A stretch of 30,064 bases of DNA. Origin: a virus. This document shows positions 21,926 through 29,778 of this stretch, piece by piece. Numbering within the stretch: the stretch's first letter is position 1; each line of letters starts with the position of its first letter. The notes under the pieces were generated by a model. It was not told the origin of the DNA. It saw nothing but the letters and a program-made list of their open reading frames with translations, and did no database searches. The stretch lies in IMG/VR virus record IMGVR_UViG_3300047557_002762, positions 1 to 30,064 of that record; one strand, 5' to 3'. Position numbers and translations under genes: made by a program.

Positions 21926-22230
21926 TGAAGATAGGGGCGAGCGTAACAGTTAGCCCCTCTCTCCAACGCAAGTTAGCAGGAGAGTTGGGTGATTACACAC
22001 AGGCCATCATTGAGGAAACTCGTGATGTGGCCCGCAAATACACACCCAAACGCAGTGGTAGTGCCCGTAAGGCCTGGCGTGTAGAAGGTCGCGGCACACA
22101 AGCAGTAGCAGTAAATGACAAACCCTATATTGAGAGGCTGGATGCTGGGTCGTCAAGACAAGCACCTCAAGGTATAGTCAAACCAACCATTAGAGAAATC
22201 AGAAGCCAATCAAGGAGGATCAAACGATGA
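21925..22230 (+). CDS. HK97 gp10-like neck / tail completion protein
   Basis: The 101-residue basic protein has IIEETRDVARKYTPKRSGSA and RKAWRVEGRG, then NDKPYIERLDAGSSRQAPQG. The pattern A-x-x-x-T-P-x-x-S-G followed by P-Y-x-x-x-L-x-x-G-S-S-x-Q-A is the hallmark of HK97 gp10-like neck proteins. It normally comes before the tube gene; here it follows it, a small rearrangement. ATGA-type overlap with the next gene. Confidence 0.8.
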   Translation: MKIGASVTVSPSLQRKLAGELGDYTQAIIEETRDVARKYTPKRSGSARKAWRVEGRGTQAVAVNDKPYIERLDAGSSRQAPQGIVKPTIREIRSQSRRIKR

Positions 22231-22568
22231 GCGTATTACAAAAAGCAACACAGCATTTTAGAACCAAACTGGATGGTAGTTTGGAAAAAGTAGAAGTTCC
22301 TGAATGGGAAACGGCTGTTTATTTTTATCCAACCACACCACTCAAGGATGAAGCAAGCATACTCAAACTACAACAAGAAGGCAAGATGGTAGAGGCTCTG
22401 GTCCAGAGTCTCATAGTCAAAGCCCGCAACGCAGATGGTTCCAAAATGTTCGCACCCGCTGACAAAGTCACATTGATGAATGAGGTTGATCCCAAAGTGA
22501 TCATCCGCATCGCCAGTAAGATCAACGGAGTAGATACTGAAGACATTGAAGAAGTAGAAAAAAACTAA
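22227..22568 (+). CDS. Tail assembly chaperone, short form (gpG-like)
   Basis: The 113-residue protein (VPEWETAVYFYPTTPLKDEA, then LKLQQEGKMVEALVQSLIVK and DEVDPKVI-type helices) is the soluble chaperone that holds the tape measure during tube assembly, analogous to lambda gpG. The frame ends GAA AAA AAC TAA, with the slippery heptamer A_AAA_AAC immediately before the stop. A fraction of ribosomes should slip to make the longer form. Confidence 0.82.
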   Translation: MSVLQKATQHFRTKLDGSLEKVEVPEWETAVYFYPTTPLKDEASILKLQQEGKMVEALVQSLIVKARNADGSKMFAPADKVTLMNEVDPKVIIRIASKINGVDTEDIEEVEKN

Positions 22569-22747
22569 AAGCGGATACTGACCTCTACTTCCTGATGTCA
22601 GTATGCCGCGAGTTGGGAAAGACCGTCAAGGAAGGTATGGAGATGACGGTATTTGAACTAAAACTTTGGGCTGCCTTTTTCAAGTTAGAAAATGACCGCA
22701 ACAAAGAACAGATGGACAAGATGAAAGCCCGTAGAGGGCGGAGATAG
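22227..22747 (+). CDS. Tail assembly chaperone, long frameshifted form (gpGT-like)
   Basis: After the slippery site the -1 frame is open from 22565 to TAG 22745-22747. It adds 60 residues, LKADTDLYFLMSVCRELGK onward, including MTVFELKLWAAFFKLE and a basic end, which look like the T domain that recruits the tape measure. The joined product is about 173 residues. The extension has no good start of its own. It must be annotated as a join with one base read twice (22565). Confidence 0.85.
22559..22609 (+). promoter_or_regulatory. Programmed -1 ribosomal frameshift signal
   Basis: The heptamer A_AAA_AAC (22559-22565) is in the correct phase. After a 5-nt spacer a hairpin pairs GCGGATACTGAC (22571-22582) with GTCAGTAT (22597-22604) and CCGC (22606-22609), with one bulged G and a 14-nt loop. 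Slippery site, spacer and stem all have the canonical sizes. Confidence 0.9.
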
Positions 22748-22758
22748 GAGCAGACAAA

Positions 22759-25149
22759 GTGGCCAATGACGCAACACTAAAGATAGGTGCTGATACCCGT
22801 GACGCAGAACGGGCATTAGGTAATCTACAAAGAAGCCTCCAGGCCTTGGCGGTGGGTTTTGCTACCAAGGAACTGGTAGCATTGGCTGACGCTGGCACCA
22901 ATCTACAAAACAAACTGCGTAGTGTCACTGGTAGCATTGAAGGAGCAGAAAAGGCTCTGGCTGCGGTGGGTCGTATCGCTACTACCACTGGCACCAACAT
23001 TGATGCCGTGGGCGATCTCTATCAGAAGATAGCGTTACAGAGCCAGAATCTTGGTTTGAGTCAATCAGAAGTTGCTCGCATCACAGAAAACTTCAGCAAG
23101 GCCTTGATCACCACAGGCACCACAGGTGCTGCCGCATCCAGTGCGATCTATCAGTTCGCACAGGCCCTGGGTCGTGGCAAAGTGGCCTATGAAGACATAC
23201 GCCAACTACAAGAATCATCCAGTGCCACAGTGGCATTGATCGCTCGCCAGTTCAACTTGAGTGGTCAGGACTTTGTAGAAGCAGTCCAAAAGGGCAAAAT
23301 ATCCAGCCAACAGTTGGCTTTGGCAGTGAATAGTCTGGGACCAGAAGTTGATAAAACTTTTGGTGGTATGAACAAAACCATTGGCCAATCAATGGAGAAT
23401 ATCCGCACCAACTTTATCCTGGTGCTGGTAGAGTTTGAGAAGAGCACAGGTATTTTCGCAGGCACGGCTAAACTGCTTGAGATAGTGGCTAAAAATATGG
23501 ACAAACTGTCTATAGCGGCTGCTGTGTTTCTAACTGTGTTTGCTGCCAAGAAGATCTATGACATCGCTCGTGCTATGAGCACATTGAATGATGTGGTGGC
23601 CAAGAACAAACTGCTGTTGATAGCCAGTTTGTTGGCCAGTGCTGGTGTGGCCATATATGATCTGATCAAAGGCAGTGAAGAATACAAACAGGCCACAGAT
23701 GAAGTGGTCAAATCAGAAGAAAAACTGCGTGGAGTCAAAGACGCACAGGTTGATCTGGCCAAACAACAACTCAAAGACCTTGAAGAATATCTGACCAAAG
23801 CACAGAATCAAGCCAAACTCAATGGTCTCTGGGGCGAAGAGTTAGAAATACGCAGAGCCATCATTGACGCTGCCAATGCTCTCAAGATACCAGAAGAACA
23901 ACTCACACAATCTATAAGAAATCGTGTGACTGCCATTGCTCAAGAAGGCATTGCTCGCAGAGGTTTGGCTGAAACACAACAATATCTCATAGCATTGGGA
24001 CAAGAAATCTCTTTGTTAGCAGTGAGAGATACCAAAGAACAAGAAATACAAAAAGGTCTTTTAGATTACAAGCGTCGTGTGGGAGAACAAGTATTTGAAC
24101 AACAACGCAAGAATGTAGAAGCATTGTTGAGAGAAAAACAGGTCAGAGAAGAAATAAGAAATCTTGAAAAAGATCTGATTGATTCCTATACTAAACGAGT
24201 TTTTGCCATTGATAAACTGTTTATTGATCTCAAGAAACTGCGTGCCAGTGAAACTGCTGATAGAGATGCCATATATGAACAAGAACGCAGGATCTACGAT
24301 GTCCTAAACAATCTCATCCCAGATGCTCTGGGCAAACAGGCTCAACTCACATCAGAACATCTGGCCAGGGTAGCAGATCTCAACAAGGCTTATTTCGCTC
24401 TCACAGCCAACATCAATGAGTTAGAAAATGCTCGCGAATATTTGGCTGCGGTAGAACAACAGTTTATACTCAATCAACAGAAACTGGAATATGATCGCCA
24501 TAATCTCCGTATGGCACAGGAAGATGAATATTTCCAAAAAATCCAGATGAACTATGAGATGATGTTCAAAGCACAAGGTCTCAACAATGACAGGGCCAGA
24601 GAATATGCCCGCGAACGAGTGGCTTTTGAAAAGAAGAGCGAAATGGAAAAAGCCCAGTTTGCCATAGAACAAGGTGCCAGTGTGTTTGACAGTTTGGGCA
24701 AATACAATCGCCAGGCCTTTGAAGCGGCCAAAGCATTCAACATTGCCAATGCTATAATGAACACCTATACAGGTGCTACCAAGGCCTTGGCGATGTATCC
24801 ACCACCATTCAACTTCATTGCTGCCGCCGCAGTGGTAGCAGGTGGTATGGCACAGATAGCACAGATCAGAGCACAACAATATTCAGGTCGTGCCCTGGGT
24901 GGTCCTGTTATGGCAGGTGAATCATATATCGTTGGTGAGCGAGGTCCAGAACTATTCACGCCTGCTACATCAGGTGGCATCACCCCTAACAATCAACTGT
25001 CAGATATGGCCGCACCTGTGAATATCAACTTCAACATCCAGGCCAATGACGCCAGAGGTTTTGATCAACTCTTGGCAGAACGCAAGCCAATGATCATCAA
25101 TATGATCAGAACCGCAATGAATGACCGCGGAAACAAGGCGAATCTATAA
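22759..25149 (+). CDS. Tape measure protein
   Basis: The GTG start at 22759 has AGGAG upstream. The 796-residue product begins ANDATLKIGADTRDAERALG, is largely helical, and has hydrophobic segments at about 250-270 (AAAVFLTVFAAKKI), 285-305 and 685-705 (FIAAAAVVAGGMAQIAQI). The C-terminal GGPVMAGESYIVGERGPELF is the common tape-measure end motif. The length predicts a tail of about 120 nm (0.15 nm per residue). No lytic transglycosylase or peptidase domain is visible. It sets tail length and enters the host envelope with DNA. Confidence 0.92.
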   Translation: MANDATLKIGADTRDAERALGNLQRSLQALAVGFATKELVALADAGTNLQNKLRSVTGSIEGAEKALAAVGRIATTTGTNIDAVGDLYQKIALQSQNLGLSQSEVARITENFSKALITTGTTGAAASSAIYQFAQALGRGKVAYEDIRQLQESSSATVALIARQFNLSGQDFVEAVQKGKISSQQLALAVNSLGPEVDKTFGGMNKTIGQSMENIRTNFILVLVEFEKSTGIFAGTAKLLEIVAKNMDKLSIAAAVFLTVFAAKKIYDIARAMSTLNDVVAKNKLLLIASLLASAGVAIYDLIKGSEEYKQATDEVVKSEEKLRGVKDAQVDLAKQQLKDLEEYLTKAQNQAKLNGLWGEELEIRRAIIDAANALKIPEEQLTQSIRNRVTAIAQEGIARRGLAETQQYLIALGQEISLLAVRDTKEQEIQKGLLDYKRRVGEQVFEQQRKNVEALLREKQVREEIRNLEKDLIDSYTKRVFAIDKLFIDLKKLRASETADRDAIYEQERRIYDVLNNLIPDALGKQAQLTSEHLARVADLNKAYFALTANINELENAREYLAAVEQQFILNQQKLEYDRHNLRMAQEDEYFQKIQMNYEMMFKAQGLNNDRAREYARERVAFEKKSEMEKAQFAIEQGASVFDSLGKYNRQAFEAAKAFNIANAIMNTYTGATKALAMYPPPFNFIAAAAVVAGGMAQIAQIRAQQYSGRALGGPVMAGESYIVGERGPELFTPATSGGITPNNQLSDMAAPVNINFNIQANDARGFDQLLAERKPMIINMIRTAMNDRGNKANL

Positions 25150-25167
25150 AAACGGGTAAATAATGCT

Positions 25168-25821
25168 ATGCCAGGATCACTACCAATCACAGATTTCAAA
25201 AATGTCACGATCAAATCCGTGGCACCTACCATCACCACAGTGGCCATCAGTGGCCAGAGACAAAGCAAACAAGTAGCAGGTCAGTATTGGCAGATAGACG
25301 CAGATTTGGTCAGTCTGACTCGTGCGGATTTTGCTGCCGTTATGGGATTTATATCCAAACAACGCAATGGACTGTATAGTTTCACTGCTGTGATACCTGT
25401 GATATCTGAACCCGCAGGTGATGTCAAAGCAGTGGCAGAAGCCAATCCTGCTGTGAGCCAAACAATGTCTATCACTGCCAATGCCGCTACTGGATCCAGT
25501 TCTGTGTCATTTGATACTGCTTACAACAGCAGTCTATTCACAGGATCATTGAGTGCCTCAAAAGGTCTGCGTGCTGGTGATTTTATCAAGTTTTCAAATC
25601 ACGATAAAGTATATCAGATCACTGATGATGTGACCTTTTCAGCATCAGGAGGAGGAACTATAAACTTTTTCCCCAATCTTACAGATGCTGTGACAACCAG
25701 CCATACCATCACTTATAGATCAGTGCCTTTCACTGTATTCAACAAAAATGACACGCAGGAATATGAATATGCCATAGGTGGTGACAATCAAATAACTTTA
25801 CAACTCCAGGAGGCTTTGTAA
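25168..25821 (+). CDS. Distal / minor tail protein (gpM-like position)
   Basis: The 217-residue beta protein follows the tape measure. It begins LPITDFKNVTIKSVAPTITT, has QRQSKQVAGQYWQIDADLVS near the N-terminus and a duplicated-looking beta domain. These fit distal tail ring proteins or lambda gpM-like minor tail proteins. The ATG lies only 5 bases after TAAATA (25157-25162) and no clear Shine-Dalgarno is seen. The function is inferred mainly from gene order. Confidence 0.7.
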   Translation: MPGSLPITDFKNVTIKSVAPTITTVAISGQRQSKQVAGQYWQIDADLVSLTRADFAAVMGFISKQRNGLYSFTAVIPVISEPAGDVKAVAEANPAVSQTMSITANAATGSSSVSFDTAYNSSLFTGSLSASKGLRAGDFIKFSNHDKVYQITDDVTFSASGGGTINFFPNLTDAVTTSHTITYRSVPFTVFNKNDTQEYEYAIGGDNQITLQLQEAL

Positions 25822-25822
25822 A

Positions 25823-26401
25823 ATGGCCCGCACCCTTCCTACGGGTGCCGTAGGTATTTTACAAAGCAAGGCTTTTATTACTTGCGAACTGATAGAGTTA
25901 GATCTGGATACACCTTTGTATCTCACCACTGCCCAGTTTGATATCGCCACATCAACTACCACATCAGGTGGCACACAACAGTATGTGGCACAAGGCCAGT
26001 TTTTGGCCTACAGTGGAGTGCGTGAAATAGATGAAGTGCGTATCAACAACATCAATGTTACATTCAGTGGTGCTACCAATACTTTTATCAATATTGCCTT
26101 GAATGGCAACTATCTACATCGTGCTTTCCGTATCTACAAAGTGTTTCTAAACAACGCAGATATGGCCTTGCTGACCACACCTATAATGATTTATGATGGC
26201 ACCATAGTAGGTGCTTCAGTTGAAGAATCTGAAACAGACAGCACAGTTACATTCCAAACCAGCAATGAATTCTATGATTTTGAGCGTATAGCAGGTCGCA
26301 AAACCAACTCTGGCAGTCAGCAGAGATTTTACGCAGGTGATAGAGGTATGGAATATTCAACTGTGAGCATCAGCGATATTCGTTGGGGGAGAAAAAGTTG
26401 A
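25823..26401 (+). CDS. Minor tail protein (gpL-like position)
   Basis: This 192-residue beta-rich protein has a start supported by AGGAGG. It begins with a short hydrophobic helix (TGAVGILQSKAFITCELIEL), then LDTPLYLTTAQFDIATST, and has repeated strands up to YSTVSISDIRWGRKS. The pattern resembles tail-tip proteins of the DUF1833/DUF2163 type and lambda gpL. Cys residues of the gpL iron-sulphur site are not present beyond a single Cys. The stop lies in a TTGA overlap with the next gene. Confidence 0.68.
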   Translation: MARTLPTGAVGILQSKAFITCELIELDLDTPLYLTTAQFDIATSTTTSGGTQQYVAQGQFLAYSGVREIDEVRINNINVTFSGATNTFINIALNGNYLHRAFRIYKVFLNNADMALLTTPIMIYDGTIVGASVEESETDSTVTFQTSNEFYDFERIAGRKTNSGSQQRFYAGDRGMEYSTVSISDIRWGRKS

Positions 26402-26844
26402 TAGTTACAGCAGGTCCGCATCATCTCAAAGATCTTGTGCGTTTAGGCGAACTTTATTACAAAGAAAGCCCATATGCCACAACACACAAGTTTGAATCTC
26501 ACACGCTGTTAGATTATCTACGCCGTGCTATGATTGTGGCCACTTCTGAAGTGGCTGTGTGTGAATGGGAAGGCAAAATCATTGGTGGAGCAGTGGCATA
26601 TCTCGCTGATTATGCTTGGTGTAGTGATGTGCGAGTGAATATGGAGTTTATCTATGTGTTACCAGAATATCGCAATCTGGGTCATACAGAACAACTTATA
26701 GATCATATGCTGGATTGGAGCCGTCGTTGTCAGGCCAGAGAACTCACAGCAGGCGACATTGGCTTTCGTCCTCGTGTGACACAAGAGTTTTACCAACAGC
26801 AGGGTTTTGTTGATCCTGGTGTTATGTTGAGAAAGGTCCTATAA
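26398..26844 (+). CDS. GNAT-type N-acetyltransferase in the tail-tip operon (TTG start)
   Basis: The start is placed at TTG 26398, in a TTGA overlap with the previous stop; GGGGGAG at 26385-26391 is the ribosome site, which excludes the TTG at 26383. The 148-residue protein has a helical start, the strand EGKIIGGAVAYL at 58-69, then NMEFIYVLPEYRNLGHTEQL with the acetyl-CoA loop RNLGHT at 92-97 (canonical R-x-x-G-x-G/A, here Thr at the last place). It ends FYQQQGFVD, typical of GNAT. Substrate may be a virion protein, a host factor or a sugar amine. It occupies the slot of the gpK peptidase in lambda-like phages. Confidence 0.82.
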   Translation: MIVTAGPHHLKDLVRLGELYYKESPYATTHKFESHTLLDYLRRAMIVATSEVAVCEWEGKIIGGAVAYLADYAWCSDVRVNMEFIYVLPEYRNLGHTEQLIDHMLDWSRRCQARELTAGDIGFRPRVTQEFYQQQGFVDPGVMLRKVL

Positions 26845-28979
26845 TGGGTGGTGCGGTCAAAGCCATAACAGCCGTAGTTGGTGCCGTAGTTGGTTTCATC
26901 ATTGGTGGTCCAGTGGGAGCCATCATTGGTGCTGGCCTGGGTTATGCGTCTGGTGATTTGGTCAATGCCATCATCAATCCAGGTTTCAATGTGCCCAACA
27001 CAGGATTTGATGGAGCCATCCAACAGAATCAAGGCGTATTGGTCAATAAGCAAGGAACCAATATCAGCCTACCTGTGGTTTATGGCAAAAGACGCATAGG
27101 TGGGGCTCGTGTTTTTGTCAGCACAGAAGGAGAAACCAACGAATATCTCCATATTGTTTTGGCGTTGGCTGAAGGTGAGATCAATGCTATCAAAGAGATC
27201 TATATGGATGATGTATTGTGTTGGTCAGGCACCAGCAGTCACAGCCAAAGATACGAAAGCAGTATAGGCAAATTCACGGGTTTGGTCACATTTGAAACCT
27301 ATCACGGCACAGCCAATCAAACAGCCGCACCATTGACGCTGGGCGTGGGGGGTTGGGGTAATGATCATAGATTGCGTGGTCTTGCCTATATCAGTTTTCG
27401 CCTCAAATGGCTAAAAGTAGAAAAAACAGAAGACCAAGACAAAACACCCTGGGCCAACATACCCAATATTACCGTGGTGATAGAAGGTAAAAAGATCGCA
27501 GATGCCACTGCTTTCGCAGATAGCATCAGTCGTGCCACTGCCTATGGTAGTGAGACAGTGACTTATAATGTCAATCCCATCAACTGCCTATTAGATTACC
27601 TACGCAATCCCATCTATGGCAAAGGTTTGAGCAATGACAAAATAAACTTCAAATCTTTTAGAGATGAAGCCACTCGTTGGAGCAAACTCGCAGATGGTTC
27701 CACAGCCACTGGAGATCAGTTCCACGAATGTAATGCTGTGATTTTCACAGAAAGATCTCTAATGGACAATGTCAAAACATTTTTATTCAACTGCCGTGCG
27801 GCATTGCCCTATCAAGATGGTAGATTTAGTGTGCGAGTAGAAGACAATAGAAATGATACTTCTACATATGGTGCCACATCTACTCCTGTGATGACAGTAG
27901 GCGAAGATTCTATCATTGGATCTATCAACATAGAAAGTGAAAACGCACAAGGCAAATACAATCGTGTGGTAGTGACTTATATGGGTGGTCGCCAGGGCGA
28001 GCAACTCACAAATGAAGCAGTAGAATATACCTATCCAGAAGCAGGCAGCAGTTTGGAAGCACAATACCTGGCTCAAGACAATGATCGTCTCAATGAACTC
28101 AAATATACATTAGAACACATCACACAAGATAGTATAGCAAAAAAATACGCAGAAGTCAGCCTCAAGAAAAGCCGTTTCCGTGGCAAGGTATTGAGTTTTA
28201 CTGGTGATGCTTCTTTACATCAACTACAAGTCAATGATGTCTTTACTATGAACTACACAGGATTAGGCATCAATGGTGCTTTCCGTGTAAAGAGCATACA
28301 GTTCAATGCTGATTATACATTTTCAATCATAGCAGAAGAACACAATGATCTCATTTATGGTGGCAATGTTACTCCATATCGTCGTAGATCTCCCACAGTG
28401 ATCTATGCTGGAACTACCTATCCTATCTACATTGATCAAAACACAGGTAATGTGGTCCATATTGGAGATAAGAGCAACGCACCATTGCCAGACAACTGGG
28501 TGCCACCTGCTGATGTGCCTCCACAATACACTACCATACCTGAAAAATACACAGCCGCGGAGATTGAGGCTGCCATCGCCACTGGCAATGTGGTAGCAAT
28601 CATTGATGGAGATATAATCTGGGCCGCACCAGAATATCTACCAAAACCAGTGATCAAATCAGCCACTGTCACACCCACTGCCAATGGATATGTTGATGTG
28701 CGAGTGAATATTGAGCCTCGCACAGAACCCAACATTGAAGCCACTTACTATTTGCGATATGATGCGGCAACCAAACAGTATTGGCAACAGAATCCTGCCA
28801 ATCCATCTACAGCAGCCAAAGATGGCTATGTGTTGATACCAGGTATCAATCCCAACAGGACCTTGAATCTCAAAATACAGTTCCAAGGCAAAGGCGGACA
28901 ACTACGAGAAACCAGTGCCGCGGTCACAGTGGATTTCACTGGCACCAAAACCAACAATATATTGTTCCAGGAGTTATAA
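26844..28979 (+). CDS. Tail tip / host-specificity protein (gpJ-like)
   Basis: This 711-residue protein is the central tail-tip hub. Residues 1-45 form a Gly-rich hydrophobic zipper (AITAVVGAVVGFIIGGPVGA). A tip-attachment core follows, with SLPVVYGKRRIGGARVFV and LHIVLALAEGEINAIKEIYM, typical of the gpJ/phage-tail_3 family, then a FNCRAALPYQDGRFSV segment and fibronectin-like C-terminal strands. The start overlaps the GNAT stop by one base. It probably carries host recognition or the membrane contact step. Confidence 0.85.
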   Translation: MGGAVKAITAVVGAVVGFIIGGPVGAIIGAGLGYASGDLVNAIINPGFNVPNTGFDGAIQQNQGVLVNKQGTNISLPVVYGKRRIGGARVFVSTEGETNEYLHIVLALAEGEINAIKEIYMDDVLCWSGTSSHSQRYESSIGKFTGLVTFETYHGTANQTAAPLTLGVGGWGNDHRLRGLAYISFRLKWLKVEKTEDQDKTPWANIPNITVVIEGKKIADATAFADSISRATAYGSETVTYNVNPINCLLDYLRNPIYGKGLSNDKINFKSFRDEATRWSKLADGSTATGDQFHECNAVIFTERSLMDNVKTFLFNCRAALPYQDGRFSVRVEDNRNDTSTYGATSTPVMTVGEDSIIGSINIESENAQGKYNRVVVTYMGGRQGEQLTNEAVEYTYPEAGSSLEAQYLAQDNDRLNELKYTLEHITQDSIAKKYAEVSLKKSRFRGKVLSFTGDASLHQLQVNDVFTMNYTGLGINGAFRVKSIQFNADYTFSIIAEEHNDLIYGGNVTPYRRRSPTVIYAGTTYPIYIDQNTGNVVHIGDKSNAPLPDNWVPPADVPPQYTTIPEKYTAAEIEAAIATGNVVAIIDGDIIWAAPEYLPKPVIKSATVTPTANGYVDVRVNIEPRTEPNIEATYYLRYDAATKQYWQQNPANPSTAAKDGYVLIPGINPNRTLNLKIQFQGKGGQLRETSAAVTVDFTGTKTNNILFQEL

Positions 28980-28982
28980 TCA

Positions 28983-29642
28983 ATGCCATTGTATAGAACA
29001 GGAACAGGAACTTGGTCAAGTCTTACCAATGCTTGGAGCACATACACAGGCGGTTGGAGCGATCCTGCGGGAACATCCACAGGCAATATATCACTGACTT
29101 CCAATGTCACTGATATTGGTGAAATAGTTTGGGTATGGCCCACTACAGAAGTTGGCAGCGTTGGTGTTGGCAATGCTGGCATAACCATTACCTATGCTAC
29201 CAGCACTGACAATGTGACCTTTAGCACACAAAGCGTTGGCACCTTGTATGGTCGTTATTTCAAGACCATAGTAGAAGCAGATGCTGATGAACTCACATAT
29301 ATCTTTACAGAATATCATCAAGAGATTTCAACCAAAACTTATCAAAATCTTGATACCACCACATTGAGCGGCAATACTGCTGCCAGGACTATTGATGTCA
29401 GTGGTGATTTCAGTAAAATATTTGGTCAAGTGGTCAATGCCGCATCAACAGAAAACAAGATCTTGTTGGTAGATGTAGGCAACATACAACCAGCCAATCT
29501 CACATTTACCCTACGAGATGTAGATACCTATGGCAAGGTCGCTGTAGATGGCAATGTAAATATTACCATCACTGGCTACCCCAGCCTGGAGTTAGTGAGT
29601 TCAACAGGACAAGTAAGGAGATCAGACAATGCCGCTCCGTAA
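28983..29642 (+). CDS. Structural protein downstream of the tail tip, 219 aa
   Basis: The 219-residue protein follows the tail tip by three bases. It starts PLYRTGTGTWSSLTNAWSTY, is Thr/Ser/Gly-rich and has beta repeats with Trp at the N-terminus (GGWSDPAG). No family is recognised. It is probably a tail-tip or fibre-associated component. Its end overlaps the 48-aa gene by 14 bases. Confidence 0.65.
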   Translation: MPLYRTGTGTWSSLTNAWSTYTGGWSDPAGTSTGNISLTSNVTDIGEIVWVWPTTEVGSVGVGNAGITITYATSTDNVTFSTQSVGTLYGRYFKTIVEADADELTYIFTEYHQEISTKTYQNLDTTTLSGNTAARTIDVSGDFSKIFGQVVNAASTENKILLVDVGNIQPANLTFTLRDVDTYGKVAVDGNVNITITGYPSLELVSSTGQVRRSDNAAP

Positions 29643-29775
29643 AATCACACAAAACAATCGCACTGGTTACCAATGGGGTGAATCAGGAAAAAGATATTTT
29701 GGCCGTGGTGCCAGAATGCGTGCTCTACGACAAGCCCGTGCTATCTATGCGTCTGGATACAAAAAGAAACGATAA
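29629..29775 (+). CDS. Small basic protein, 48 aa
   Basis: The ATG at 29629 has AAGGAG at 29615-29620. The translation MPLRKITQNNRTGYQWGESG, then KRYFGRGARMRALRQARAIY and ASGYKKKR, has a GYQWGESGK core and an A-x-x-Q-A-R-A-I-x-A-S-G tail seen in small phage proteins of unknown role. It is very basic and may bind nucleic acid or stay in the virion. It overlaps the previous gene and ends three bases before the fibre start. Confidence 0.7.
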   Translation: MPLRKITQNNRTGYQWGESGKRYFGRGARMRALRQARAIYASGYKKKR

Positions 29776-29778
29776 ACT

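Noticed and set aside
22569-22747. Independent small gene after the tail chaperone
   Set aside because: The frame has no start with a ribosome site near its beginning, while the slippery heptamer and hairpin show it to be a frameshift extension.
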